Source of the DNA: Propionibacteriales bacterium
Lineage (GTDB): Bacteria; Actinomycetota; Actinomycetes; Propionibacteriales; Nocardioidaceae
Direction: 5' to 3'
Length of the DNA stretch: 64,000 bases
Assembly (NCBI GenBank): GCA_026392415.1
Contig: JAPLCC010000059.1
Coordinates: 1-64,000, forward strand
The notes below the pieces were generated by a model. That model was not told where the DNA came from. It did no database searches and was given only the letters and a program-made list of their open reading frames with translations. Position 1 is the stretch's first letter. The number at the start of each line of letters is the position of its first letter. Position numbers and translations under genes: made by a program. Shown piece by piece: positions 17,856 through 29,668 of the stretch.

Positions 17856-19187
17856 TCAGTCCAGATCGACGTTGCGGTACGGGTCGACCGGGCCCTTGAT
17901 GAGCGAGGGCACGACTGCACGCGATCGCGGCGGGTTGTTGTACCAGTACTCGATGTGGTTCTGGTACTTCTCCGTGATGCCCTTGACGTTCTTGAACGTC
18001 GCAAAGTTCTCGTCGGACCCGGCGGAGTAGTCGGAGATGTTGGTTGAGCCGTTCATCGTCCAGTAGCGACCGACGCCGTCGACGCTGCCGTTGATCGTCC
18101 ACACCTTGAGGTGGAAGTAGCGGTCGAACTCCTTGTCGCCGTTGAAGTCCTGGACCACGTGCTTGATCGGCACGGGACCGCGACCGCCGGTGCCACGGAG
18201 GTACTGGTAGATGTCCTTGCCCATGATGGTGTAGGCGATCTTGATGTCGCAGCCTTCGTTCCACAGGCCGCGGATCAACTTCGCCACTCGCATGCCACGG
18301 GTGCCGCGGATGACGTCGGGAGCAGCACGGATCTTGGTGGTGCCCCAGTCGCCCTTGCAGGTGGTCGCCTTGAGGGCGATCTCGAGCGGGTCACGGCCGA
18401 CGTAGTAGTTGCCGACCTGCGGCGAGAAGAACATGTCGTAGGACGTGGACTCGAACTTGATCCACGGCTGCGCCGGACCCTTGTCGGCCCACATCTCCGA
18501 GAAGATCTTCATCATGAACGCGTGCAGGTCAGGCTTGTCGACGAACGTGTAGGTCTCGTTCCACTGGTTGGTGGCCGAGGCGAGGGTCAGGTTGGTGCCA
18601 CCCTCGATGACGACGTCCTTCGACGCGCCCGTCTGGGTGAACATGAAGTACTTCGCGTGGGCGGCGCCGGCCGTGTGGCGACGGCACGCGCCGACACAGA
18701 CCTTGATGTGGCTGCGACGCGACGACATGACCTTGGCGTTCCAGGCGGCGATGCCCCGCTTGAGCGTCACCCACGGCTTGTTGGGAACCTCGCGGCTGTA
18801 GTTGTCGTCGTCCATCAGGATCCAGAGCTTCACGCCGCGCCGCTGGGCGTCGAGAAGGTAGTCGACCGAGCGCGACCACATGATGTTCCACGACATCACC
18901 CGGATGACCGAGCCCTTGGGTGCGTTCTTGATCGCGGCGTGGATCTGGTTGAGGATCGCGTACTTCTGCGCGTTGGTGCCGAGCGGGTTGTTGAGCGTGA
19001 TCCCCGCACGCTGGCGGTACGCCGCCCGCGGGGTGATGGCGTCGTCGTCCTCGGCAGCCACCGATGTGGTGACGGAGCCGGCGACGGGCGCCTGCGCCGG
19101 TGCGGCCGCGGGTGCCTCGGCACGCGCAGGACCAGCAAGGACGGTCATGGATGCAATGACGGTGGCTACAACGACGATGCGACGCAC
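17856..19187 (-). CDS. Secreted phospholipase D-like protein with two HxK motifs
   Basis: Signal peptide MRRIVVVATVIASMTVLAGPARAEA; AAHAKYFMF...EGGTNLT and YFHLKVWTI...NGSTNIS. Confidence 0.75.
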   Translation of the reverse strand: MRRIVVVATVIASMTVLAGPARAEAPAAAPAQAPVAGSVTTSVAAEDDDAITPRAAYRQRAGITLNNPLGTNAQKYAILNQIHAAIKNAPKGSVIRVMSWNIMWSRSVDYLLDAQRRGVKLWILMDDDNYSREVPNKPWVTLKRGIAAWNAKVMSSRRSHIKVCVGACRRHTAGAAHAKYFMFTQTGASKDVVIEGGTNLTLASATNQWNETYTFVDKPDLHAFMMKIFSEMWADKGPAQPWIKFESTSYDMFFSPQVGNYYVGRDPLEIALKATTCKGDWGTTKIRAAPDVIRGTRGMRVAKLIRGLWNEGCDIKIAYTIMGKDIYQYLRGTGGRGPVPIKHVVQDFNGDKEFDRYFHLKVWTINGSVDGVGRYWTMNGSTNISDYSAGSDENFATFKNVKGITEKYQNHIEYWYNNPPRSRAVVPSLIKGPVDPYRNVDLD

Positions 19188-19336
19188 GCTGCGCTACCTC
19201 CCCAACGATCCAGTCGGTTTGAACGCACGCCAACCCCGGAGCCGACAAGCAGGAGCTGGATCAAGGCCCCTGCGCGTCTGGCAACGATAACGGACGAAGC
19301 CCCACGAACCGATTCGCCTCGACGCAAGACGTGGGC

Positions 19337-19750
19337 TCACCCGCGGCAGCGCGCCACGCTGTCGAGATACACGTCACTCTTGTAGATGTCCTCGGCCTGG
19401 GAGATGGTCCCGCCGCGGACAGCCCAGAACCGGTCGTCGTACTTCACGATGGCCTGGCCCGACGAGCAGCCCAGCCCGTCCGCCCGGACGTACTTCCTGT
19501 TCGCCACGCACCCCTTGTACCCGCCCGGGAGGGTCGCGTCAGCGGTCCAGATGTCGGCACACTTCGGCGCGTTCGCCGGGATCTTCGGCGTCGGCTTCTT
19601 GCTCGGCAGCGTCCGCGTGGGCTCGCTCGTGGCGCTGGTCGTCACGTCCGGCGCAGCGGAGGTCGGGTCGTCACTGGAGGACTTCCCGTCGTCGCCACAA
19701 CCCGCGAGGGCGAGGACCAGGACGACGGCAACAGCGAAGCGAGCACCCAT
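19337..19750 (-). CDS. Hypothetical lipoprotein
   Basis: MGARFAVAVVLVLALAGCGDDGKSSSDD lipobox. Confidence 0.65.
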   Translation of the reverse strand: MGARFAVAVVLVLALAGCGDDGKSSSDDPTSAAPDVTTSATSEPTRTLPSKKPTPKIPANAPKCADIWTADATLPGGYKGCVANRKYVRADGLGCSSGQAIVKYDDRFWAVRGGTISQAEDIYKSDVYLDSVARCRG

Positions 19751-19812
19751 GGCGGGAGTCTAGGGCGTGCGTCGTCCCTTCCCGAGGACGCGCGGACGGT
19801 AGCGTTCGGTCC

Positions 19813-21072
19813 GTGAGCACCACCCCGTCCCGCGTGTTCGCGGCCAGGCTGGTCGGTCTCCCGATCTTCGACCCCCAGGGCGACCAGGTCGGGAAGGTCC
19901 GAGACCTGGTCGTCACCATGCGCACTGAAGGCACCCAGCCCCGCGTCCTCGGCATGGTCGCCGAGGTGTTCGGGCGACGGCGGATCTTCGTGCCGATGAC
20001 CCGGGTCACCAACATCGACAACGAACACGTCTACACGACCGGCCTGCTCAACATGCGTCGCTTCGAGCAGCGCTCGACCGAGACCCTCGTGATGGGGCAG
20101 ATGCTCGACCGCACCGTCACGATCACCAGCTCGGGCATCGCCGGCACCGTCTACGACGTCGCGATGGAGCCGGCGCGGACCCGCGACTGGGTGCTCAGCC
20201 GGGTCGCGGTGCGCGAGCCGTCCAAGGGATTCCGTCGGCGCGGACAGACCCACGTCGTCGAGTGGCGCGACGTCGTCGGGCTCACCCGCACCGACGACCG
20301 CCAGGGCGCGACCCACCTCGTCGCCGCGCTCAACGAGATGCGTCCCGCCGACGCGGCGAGCCTGCTGCACGACCTGCCCTCGGATCGACGGACCGCCGTC
20401 GCGCTGGCGCTCGACGACGAGCGCCTCGCCGACATCCTCGAAGAGATGCCCGACTCCGACCAGGTCGAGATCCTCAAGGGCCTCGAGGCCGAACGCGCTG
20501 CCGACGTGCTCGAGGAGATGTCGCCCGACGACGCGGCGGACCTGGTGCGAGACCTCCCGCCGGAGACCGCCGAGATCCTGCTCCGGCTGATGGAACCCGA
20601 GGAGGCCGAGGACGTCCGGCGGCTGATGAAGTACGTCGAGAACACCGCCGGCGCGATGATGACGCCCGAGCCGGTGATCCTCGGCCCGGACGCCACGATC
20701 GCCGACGCCCTGGCCCATGTGCGCAATCCGGAGCTGACCCCCGCACTGGCCGCGCTGGTCTACGTCTGCCGTCCACCCCTGGAGGCACCGACCGGCCGGT
20801 TGCTGGGTGTCGCCCACATCCAGCGACTGCTGCGCGAGCCCCCCTCGACGCTGGTCGCGGGCGCGCTCGACGACTCCATGCAGTGGCTCAGCCCCGAGGC
20901 GACCATCGACGAGGTCGCGGCCCACCTGGCGACGTACAACCTGGTGGCGGCGCCGGTGACCGACGAGAACGGGCGTCTGATCGGTGCGGTCACCGTGGAC
21001 GACCTGCTCGACCACATGCTCCCCACCAACTGGCGTGACCGAGCGCCCCGCCCCGGAGGAACGGGCCGATGA
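19813..21072 (+). CDS. PRC-barrel / MgtE N-terminal / CBS-domain protein without membrane channel
   Basis: VFAARLVGLPIFDPQGDQVGKVRDLVV (PRC), MRPADAASLLHDLPSDRRTAVALALDDERLADILEEMPDSDQVEIL (MgtE_N), tandem CBS; GTG start. Confidence 0.85.
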   Translation: MSTTPSRVFAARLVGLPIFDPQGDQVGKVRDLVVTMRTEGTQPRVLGMVAEVFGRRRIFVPMTRVTNIDNEHVYTTGLLNMRRFEQRSTETLVMGQMLDRTVTITSSGIAGTVYDVAMEPARTRDWVLSRVAVREPSKGFRRRGQTHVVEWRDVVGLTRTDDRQGATHLVAALNEMRPADAASLLHDLPSDRRTAVALALDDERLADILEEMPDSDQVEILKGLEAERAADVLEEMSPDDAADLVRDLPPETAEILLRLMEPEEAEDVRRLMKYVENTAGAMMTPEPVILGPDATIADALAHVRNPELTPALAALVYVCRPPLEAPTGRLLGVAHIQRLLREPPSTLVAGALDDSMQWLSPEATIDEVAAHLATYNLVAAPVTDENGRLIGAVTVDDLLDHMLPTNWRDRAPRPGGTGR

Positions 21073-21614
21073 GCGAGGCCCGCCGCACCCGCGACCGGCT
21101 GGACACGCCCCGGGAGGAGCGCCGGCAGCTGGTCCGCCGACCGTCCTTCAACCGCGACGCCTTCGGGATCTTCGCCGAGCAGTTCGCCCGGTTCATGGGG
21201 ACGGCGACGTTCCTGATCTACATGACGTTGTTCGTCGTGGTGTGGGTGACCTGGAACCTGCTGCCGCTCGGCGAATGGCGTTGGGACAGCTACCCCTTCA
21301 TCTTCCTGACCCTCATGCTCAGCCTCCAAGCGTCGTACGCCGCCCCGCTGATCCTGTTGGCGCAGAACCGCCAGGAGGCCCGGGACCGGGTGATTGCCGA
21401 GCAGGACAGGCAGGCCGACGCGCGCGCCCACGCCGACATGGAATTCCTCGCCCGCGAGGTCGCCTCGCTCCGGATGTCGGTGGGCGAGGTCGCCACCCGC
21501 GACTTCCTGCGGTCCGAGCTTCGCTCCCTGCTCGCCGACCTCGACGAACGTGCCGAGGAGCGTGCCGAGTCTCACGAGGACCGCGGCGACCGGGCGCAAC
21601 CCCCGCCTCACTAG
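21069..21614 (+). CDS. DUF1003 membrane protein
   Basis: FGIFAEQFARFMGTATFLIYMTLFVVVWVTWNLLPLGEWRWDSYPFIFLTLMLSLQASYAAPLILLAQNRQ. Confidence 0.9.
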   Translation: MSEARRTRDRLDTPREERRQLVRRPSFNRDAFGIFAEQFARFMGTATFLIYMTLFVVVWVTWNLLPLGEWRWDSYPFIFLTLMLSLQASYAAPLILLAQNRQEARDRVIAEQDRQADARAHADMEFLAREVASLRMSVGEVATRDFLRSELRSLLADLDERAEERAESHEDRGDRAQPPPH

Positions 21615-21625
21615 ACTCGGGCGTT

Positions 21626-22810
21626 GTGAGCACCACGCAGCAGTCCCCGTCCGTCGAGCAGGTCATGACCGCGCTGAGCCGGGTCAACGACCCGGAGATC
21701 AAGCGACCGATCACCGAGCTCGGCATGGTCGAGAGCGTCGACATCGCCCCCGGCGACGGCGGCTCGGTCGTCACGGTCAACGCCCTCCTGACGGTGGCCG
21801 GCTGCCCGCTCAAGGACACCATCACCCGGGACGTGACCGCCGCGGTCACCGCACTGGAGGGCGTCACGCAGGTCGTCGTCAATCTCGGCGTCATGTCCGC
21901 CGACCAGCGATCGGGCCTGCACGAGACCCTGCGCGGCGGCGCGGCCGCCCGCGAGATCACCTTCGCCCAGCCCGGTTCGCTGACCAAGGTCTTCGCGATC
22001 GCGTCAGGAAAGGGCGGCGTCGGCAAGTCCTCCGTCACGGTCAACCTGGCCCTGGCGCTGGCCAAGGCCGGCCGCAAGGTCGGCATCGTCGATGCCGACA
22101 TCTACGGCCACTCGATTCCCGCGATGCTCGGCGTCGCCGACTCCCGGCCGACCCAGGTCGACGACCTGATCATGCCGGTCCCCACGGCCTCCGGCGTCTC
22201 GGTGATCTCGATCGGCATGCTCAAGCCGCGCCGCGACCAGGTCGTCGCCTGGCGCGGGCCGATGCTCGACCGGGCTCTGGTCCAGATGCTCGCGGACGTC
22301 TACTGGGGCGACCTCGACGTCCTGCTGCTCGACCTGCCCCCGGGCACCGGCGACGTCGCCATCTCGCTCGGCCAGCACCTCCCGGGTGCCGAGGTCGTCG
22401 TCGTGACCACGCCGCAGGAAGCCGCGGCCGAGGTCGCCGAGCGTGCCGGCACGATGGCGTCGATGATGCACCAGCGAGTGGTCGGCGTCGTCGAGAACAT
22501 GAGCTACCTCCCCTGCCCGCACTGCGAGCCCGAGGGCAAGGACCACCGGCTCGAGATCTTCGGCTCCGGCGGCGGCGATCGGGTCGCGGAAACCCTGTCG
22601 AAGCGTTTCGGGTACGACGTCCCCGTGCTGGGGCGCATCCCGATCGACATCTCGTTGCGCGAGGGCGGCGACGCCGGCAAGCCGATCGTCGAGTCCAACC
22701 CGACGGCGCCGGCCGCCGCGGCACTGAACGGCATCGCGGACCGCCTCGACGGCCGCGGCCGTGGTCTGGCCGGGCTGCAGCTCGGCCTCACGCCGAGCAA
22801 CAAGTTCTGA
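21626..22810 (+). CDS. Mrp/NBP35 family iron-sulfur carrier ATPase
   Basis: VFAIASGKGGVGKSSVTVNLALALAKAGRKVGIVDADIYGHSIP deviant Walker A; N-terminal MIP18-like domain; GTG start. Confidence 0.9.
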   Translation: MSTTQQSPSVEQVMTALSRVNDPEIKRPITELGMVESVDIAPGDGGSVVTVNALLTVAGCPLKDTITRDVTAAVTALEGVTQVVVNLGVMSADQRSGLHETLRGGAAAREITFAQPGSLTKVFAIASGKGGVGKSSVTVNLALALAKAGRKVGIVDADIYGHSIPAMLGVADSRPTQVDDLIMPVPTASGVSVISIGMLKPRRDQVVAWRGPMLDRALVQMLADVYWGDLDVLLLDLPPGTGDVAISLGQHLPGAEVVVVTTPQEAAAEVAERAGTMASMMHQRVVGVVENMSYLPCPHCEPEGKDHRLEIFGSGGGDRVAETLSKRFGYDVPVLGRIPIDISLREGGDAGKPIVESNPTAPAAAALNGIADRLDGRGRGLAGLQLGLTPSNKF

Positions 22811-22854
22811 TCGACACGTACGCGGGCACTGGCACGGACTGAGGGGGTGGACAG

Positions 22855-23202
22855 GTGTTCGGAATCGGATTCGGCGAACTGGTCGTGATCGCCTTGCTCG
22901 CCGTGCTCGTCTTCGGCCCCGACAAGCTGCCCGAGCTGGCCCAGCAGGCCGGACGTTTCGTGCGTCAGCTGCGACACTTCGCCAACAACGCCCGCGACGA
23001 GCTGCGCTCCGAGCTCGGTCCCGAGTTCGCCGACCTGGAGCTCTCCGACCTGGACCCGCGCGCGATCGTCCGCAAGCACATCGCGGAGGCGATGGCCGAG
23101 CTGGACGACCTCGAGGACGCCGTTGCCGAGCGTCCCGGCCTCGCGGCCCAGCTCCCGCTCGAGGACGGCGAACGACCGCCATACGACCTCGACGCCACCT
23201 GA
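22855..23202 (+). CDS. tatB: Sec-independent protein translocase TatB
   Basis: MFGIGFGELVVIALLAVLVFGPDKLPELAQQAGRFVRQLRHFANNARDELRSELGPEFADLELSDLDPR. Confidence 0.9.
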   Translation: MFGIGFGELVVIALLAVLVFGPDKLPELAQQAGRFVRQLRHFANNARDELRSELGPEFADLELSDLDPRAIVRKHIAEAMAELDDLEDAVAERPGLAAQLPLEDGERPPYDLDAT

Positions 23203-23224
23203 CCTGCGCGCCGCCGAGATCGAG

Positions 23225-23761
23225 TCAGGCGCGCGACTGAGCCGCGGCCAGAGCGTCGAAGGACACCAGCAACGTGCGACGGTCCTCGCCCTCGACGAGT
23301 TCGCAGAAGTCACCACCGACGCGGCGCAGGACACCGTCGTGACGGCTGCCGTCGCGCAGGTGGAGCACACAGGCCTCCCCCGCCTCTGCGATCCGACGCA
23401 GGGCTGAGCCCAGACCCAGCCGGGTCAGCGGCGACCAGGCCACGTCCGGCACCGCGCGCACCGAGGCGCCCTCGACCGTGCCGACCGCGCTGAGATCGAC
23501 GACCCAGTCGCTGTCACCGGACGAGACGAGCAGCCAGCCCTCGGCCACCCGCTCGATCGTCCCGCTGACGGGACCGACACCGGCCACGCCGAGCGTGACC
23601 GTCGTGCCGATGGTGGCCATGAGTCGACTCGCCAGCGAGACCGCTTGGTACTCCGCCCGGCTCCGGTCGGCGACGTCGGCAGTGCGCTCCGAGGCGTGCA
23701 ACGCGCTCGCCTGGTCCTCGAGATCGTCGAACAGCGCGAAAAGATCGTCCTCCCAACCCAT
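23225..23761 (-). CDS. Conserved actinobacterial hypothetical protein
   Basis: MGWEDDLFALFDDLEDQASALHASERTADVADRSRAEYQAVSLASRL... Confidence 0.7.
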   Translation of the reverse strand: MGWEDDLFALFDDLEDQASALHASERTADVADRSRAEYQAVSLASRLMATIGTTVTLGVAGVGPVSGTIERVAEGWLLVSSGDSDWVVDLSAVGTVEGASVRAVPDVAWSPLTRLGLGSALRRIAEAGEACVLHLRDGSRHDGVLRRVGGDFCELVEGEDRRTLLVSFDALAAAQSRA

Positions 23762-23901
23762 GGCGCCCAGCCTTGCACGGCGCCTGCCGTTCGTTGCCAG
23801 CAGGGCCCCGCCCACACCTGATGGCCTGTGGACGACTGGTTGACTCGCATCACCGCTAGACCCATCCTGATGCAAACAGAAGCAAACGCAAGGATCTCGG
23901 G

Positions 23902-24549
23902 ATGAATCACGTTGCTGACGCCACCGCTGGGCACGTCCGCGGCGCGCTGCTCTGGGCGGCCGTCACCGCGGGTGCCGTGGCCCTGGGTCGGATCGCACTC
24001 ACGGGCGCCACCGGCCTGCTGCGGGCGCCCGGTCCCGACTTCGCGTCGTTGCTGGTCCAGATCTGCTCGGCAGTTGCCCTCGTCGCCCTCGCCGCCCTCT
24101 GGCTCCTGACGACCGACGTGGTGCGCGAGGTCCTCCGCCCTGCGGCCCGCGCAGCCACCGACGGTCGTCGACGCCCCGGGCCGGTGCGCACCCTGCTCCT
24201 CTCCGCGTGCGGAGTCGCGGCCCTGTCCACCACGACGACCGTTGCCGCGGTCGCCAGCGACGAGCCGCGCGCGCCCCTCAGCGCCGAAGTCCTCGACGGG
24301 CTCCCGCTGCCCGACCGGGCGACCGGCGCCGAACCGCCCGCGGCGCACCACCGGGCCGATTCGTCCGTGGTTCGGGTCCGCACCGGCGACACCTTGTGGG
24401 CGATCGCCGCCCGGTCGCTGGGTCCGGCCGCATCGCAGGCCGATGTGGCGTCGTACCTGCGCCGCATCCATGCCACCAACGCCACCGCGATCGGACCCGA
24501 CCCCGACCTGATCCACCCCGACCAGCAACTTCGCCTGCCACCGCACTGA
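23902..24549 (+). CDS. LysM-domain membrane protein
   Basis: TM segments, then VVRVRTGDTLWAIAARSLGPAAS...IGPDPDLIHPDQQLRLPPH (LysM). Confidence 0.8.
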   Translation: MNHVADATAGHVRGALLWAAVTAGAVALGRIALTGATGLLRAPGPDFASLLVQICSAVALVALAALWLLTTDVVREVLRPAARAATDGRRRPGPVRTLLLSACGVAALSTTTTVAAVASDEPRAPLSAEVLDGLPLPDRATGAEPPAAHHRADSSVVRVRTGDTLWAIAARSLGPAASQADVASYLRRIHATNATAIGPDPDLIHPDQQLRLPPH

Positions 24550-24567
24550 ACCCGTCCAGGAGGATCC

Positions 24568-25077
24568 ATGTCCGTCTCCACCACCGACCTCGTCGGTGTC
24601 CGGCTCCCGGTGCCGGTCACCGCCACCCAGGGCACGCTCGCCCTCGCCCTGCTCCCCCGGCACGCACTGCCCGAAGCGGCTGCTCCCGGCCCGCGACCCG
24701 GCGCCACCGTGGTCCCCATCGACCGCCGATTGCGGCACACCATCACGGAATGGACCCACCGGTTCAGCCAGGCGGCCGTCGAGATCGTCGGTGGTGACCG
24801 CCCGGTCTCGCAGCTGTTGCGCTGGACCACGCCGGACGTCTACGCCGACCTGCGCCGCCGGGCCCAGCTCGTCGCCCGCGCCGGCGGCCACCAACCGGGC
24901 CTGGCCCGCGTCCAGCCGGTGCGGCCGCGCGTCCTGAGCGTGCACACGTGCTTCGTCACCAACGACGTCGTGGAGTGCGGCGTGCACGTGCGCCACGGAG
25001 AGCGATCGCGGGCGATCGCGGTCCGGTTCGAGCGGATCGACCAGCGCTGGATCTGCACGGCACTGGACTTTGCCTGA
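24568..25077 (+). CDS. Rv3235-like family protein
   Basis: Position next to the LysM gene and secA; C-terminal VLSVHTCFVTNDVVECGVHVRHGERSRAIAVRFERIDQRWICTALDFA. Confidence 0.7.
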   Translation: MSVSTTDLVGVRLPVPVTATQGTLALALLPRHALPEAAAPGPRPGATVVPIDRRLRHTITEWTHRFSQAAVEIVGGDRPVSQLLRWTTPDVYADLRRRAQLVARAGGHQPGLARVQPVRPRVLSVHTCFVTNDVVECGVHVRHGERSRAIAVRFERIDQRWICTALDFA

Positions 25078-25108
25078 GCGACGGCGACCGGGGAACACCC
25101 TTCCCAAC

Positions 25109-25124
25109 TGTGACGCACGTCACT
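25109..25124. promoter_or_regulatory. Candidate Crp/GlxR-type operator TGTGACGCACGTCACT
   Basis: GTGACG-CA-CGTCAC perfect palindrome upstream of the secreted SGNH hydrolase gene. Confidence 0.45.
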
Positions 25125-25169
25125 AGGTTACCTCTGGGTAATCCGCCCCAGAGCAACCAGGAGATCCGC

Positions 25170-26369
25170 ATGCTGCGTGCCATCGCGGCGGCAACAGCCG
25201 TCGTAGCCGCGACACTCGTCGCGCCGCTCACCACTGCCCCCGCCCAGGCCGACGGTCCAGGTGTGGGCTCCCCGTGGGTCGTGTCCGTCGGTGACTCCTA
25301 CATCTCCGGAGAGGCCGGCCGCTGGGCCGGATCCTCCAACAGCAGCAGTGCCCGGGCCGACGCGCTGGGCTCGACGGCCTACTACGACAACGCGACCGGC
25401 ACCGGCGAGGCGATCGACCGCTGCCACCGCTCGAAGAGCGCAGAGATCCACATCGGCGGCGGCGTCCGCAGCCTCAACCTCGCCTGCTCCGGCGCCAAGG
25501 CCGCCACCGCCACCGGCAGCGAGTTCAAGCCCGGTCTCGACTTCTACAGCGGCGCCCCGGGCGTCGGCCAGGCTCGTGCCCTGCAGACCTTCGCCACCTC
25601 CAACAACGTCAAGATGGTGGTCGTGTCGATCGGCGGCAACGACTTCAACTTCGCCGGCGTCGTGCAGCAGTGCGTCCAGGACTTCCTGCTCTCCCCGTCG
25701 TGGTGGAAGGACTACTGCTACGACGACAGCAGCGTGACCAGCAACTTCACGTCGGCCAACGTCTCAGCGGTGAAGTCGCGGATCGCAGGAGCGCTCACGA
25801 ACGTCCGGACGGCGATGCGCAACGCCGGCTACGCCGACTCGCAGTGGACCATGGTCGTGCAGACCTACCCGTCGCCCGTTCCCGGCGGCTCCGGCTTCCG
25901 CTACAGCCAGAGCGGCTACACCCGTCAGGACACCGGCGGCTGTGGCTTCTGGAACGCCGACGCCGACTGGGCCAACAACACGGCGCTGCCGACGATCAAC
26001 AGCACCGTCACCGGAGCGATCACCCAGGCCGGCATCACCAACTCCAAGGTCCTCAACCTCGCCAGCACCTTCAATGGTCGCCGGCTGTGCGAGACCGGCG
26101 TCGGCCTCTACGAGGAGGTCGGCCTGGCCAACTGGCTGGCGGCCACCGCAGTCGACAGGACCGAGTGGGTCAACCAGATCCGCACGGTGACCACGGCCGG
26201 CGACAGCCCGTACTACATCCAGGAATCGCTGCACCCGAACTACTGGGGACAGCTCGCCGTCCGCAACTGCGTCCGCCAGGCCTGGAACGGCGGTACGCCG
26301 AAGGGCGGCACCTGCGTGCGCAGCGCCAACGGGCTGCTGAACGGTGAACCACGGATGTCCCTGAACTGA
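25170..26369 (+). CDS. Secreted SGNH/GDSL hydrolase
   Basis: Signal peptide; WVVSVGDSYISGEAGRWAG, VVSIGGNDFNF, SLHPNYWGQ. Confidence 0.9.
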   Translation: MLRAIAAATAVVAATLVAPLTTAPAQADGPGVGSPWVVSVGDSYISGEAGRWAGSSNSSSARADALGSTAYYDNATGTGEAIDRCHRSKSAEIHIGGGVRSLNLACSGAKAATATGSEFKPGLDFYSGAPGVGQARALQTFATSNNVKMVVVSIGGNDFNFAGVVQQCVQDFLLSPSWWKDYCYDDSSVTSNFTSANVSAVKSRIAGALTNVRTAMRNAGYADSQWTMVVQTYPSPVPGGSGFRYSQSGYTRQDTGGCGFWNADADWANNTALPTINSTVTGAITQAGITNSKVLNLASTFNGRRLCETGVGLYEEVGLANWLAATAVDRTEWVNQIRTVTTAGDSPYYIQESLHPNYWGQLAVRNCVRQAWNGGTPKGGTCVRSANGLLNGEPRMSLN

Positions 26370-26378
26370 CCGCGAACC

Positions 26379-29249
<2,871 letters not shown>

Positions 29250-29272
29250 GGCGCCACTCTACCTAGGCAGAA

Positions 29273-29668
29273 CTAGACCTGAGATTCGCGGCTGCGGTCG
29301 TAATCGGAGAACGCCTCGGCCCGCTCGCGCTCGATCTTGCGTCCGAGGACGTACGCCGCCCCCCACAGCAGGGCGAAGATCGGCCCCAGGGCCCACATCA
29401 TCGCCACCACGAACCCCAGCCCGACGGCGGCGACCTGGATGGCGTGGCCGAGGTAGTACGCCGACTCGCGGCGCAGCATGCCCGCCACGAGGATGCACGC
29501 CACAGCCAGTCCGAGACCCACCGAGAGCGCCACGGCGGGGCGGACGTCAGCCAGGGAGATCATCACCGGAATCGTGAGGCCGAGCGTGATCGCCTCGAGG
29601 GAGAGCACCGCCGCGCACATCGCGCGCCGCGGCGACCTCCGTCGCTCTGCGCTGACCTGGTCGCTCAC
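29273..29668 (-). CDS. DUF4233 membrane protein
   Basis: Small TM protein overlapping the folC stop; conserved actinobacterial pairing with folC. Confidence 0.75.
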   Translation of the reverse strand: MSDQVSAERRRSPRRAMCAAVLSLEAITLGLTIPVMISLADVRPAVALSVGLGLAVACILVAGMLRRESAYYLGHAIQVAAVGLGFVVAMMWALGPIFALLWGAAYVLGRKIERERAEAFSDYDRSRESQV

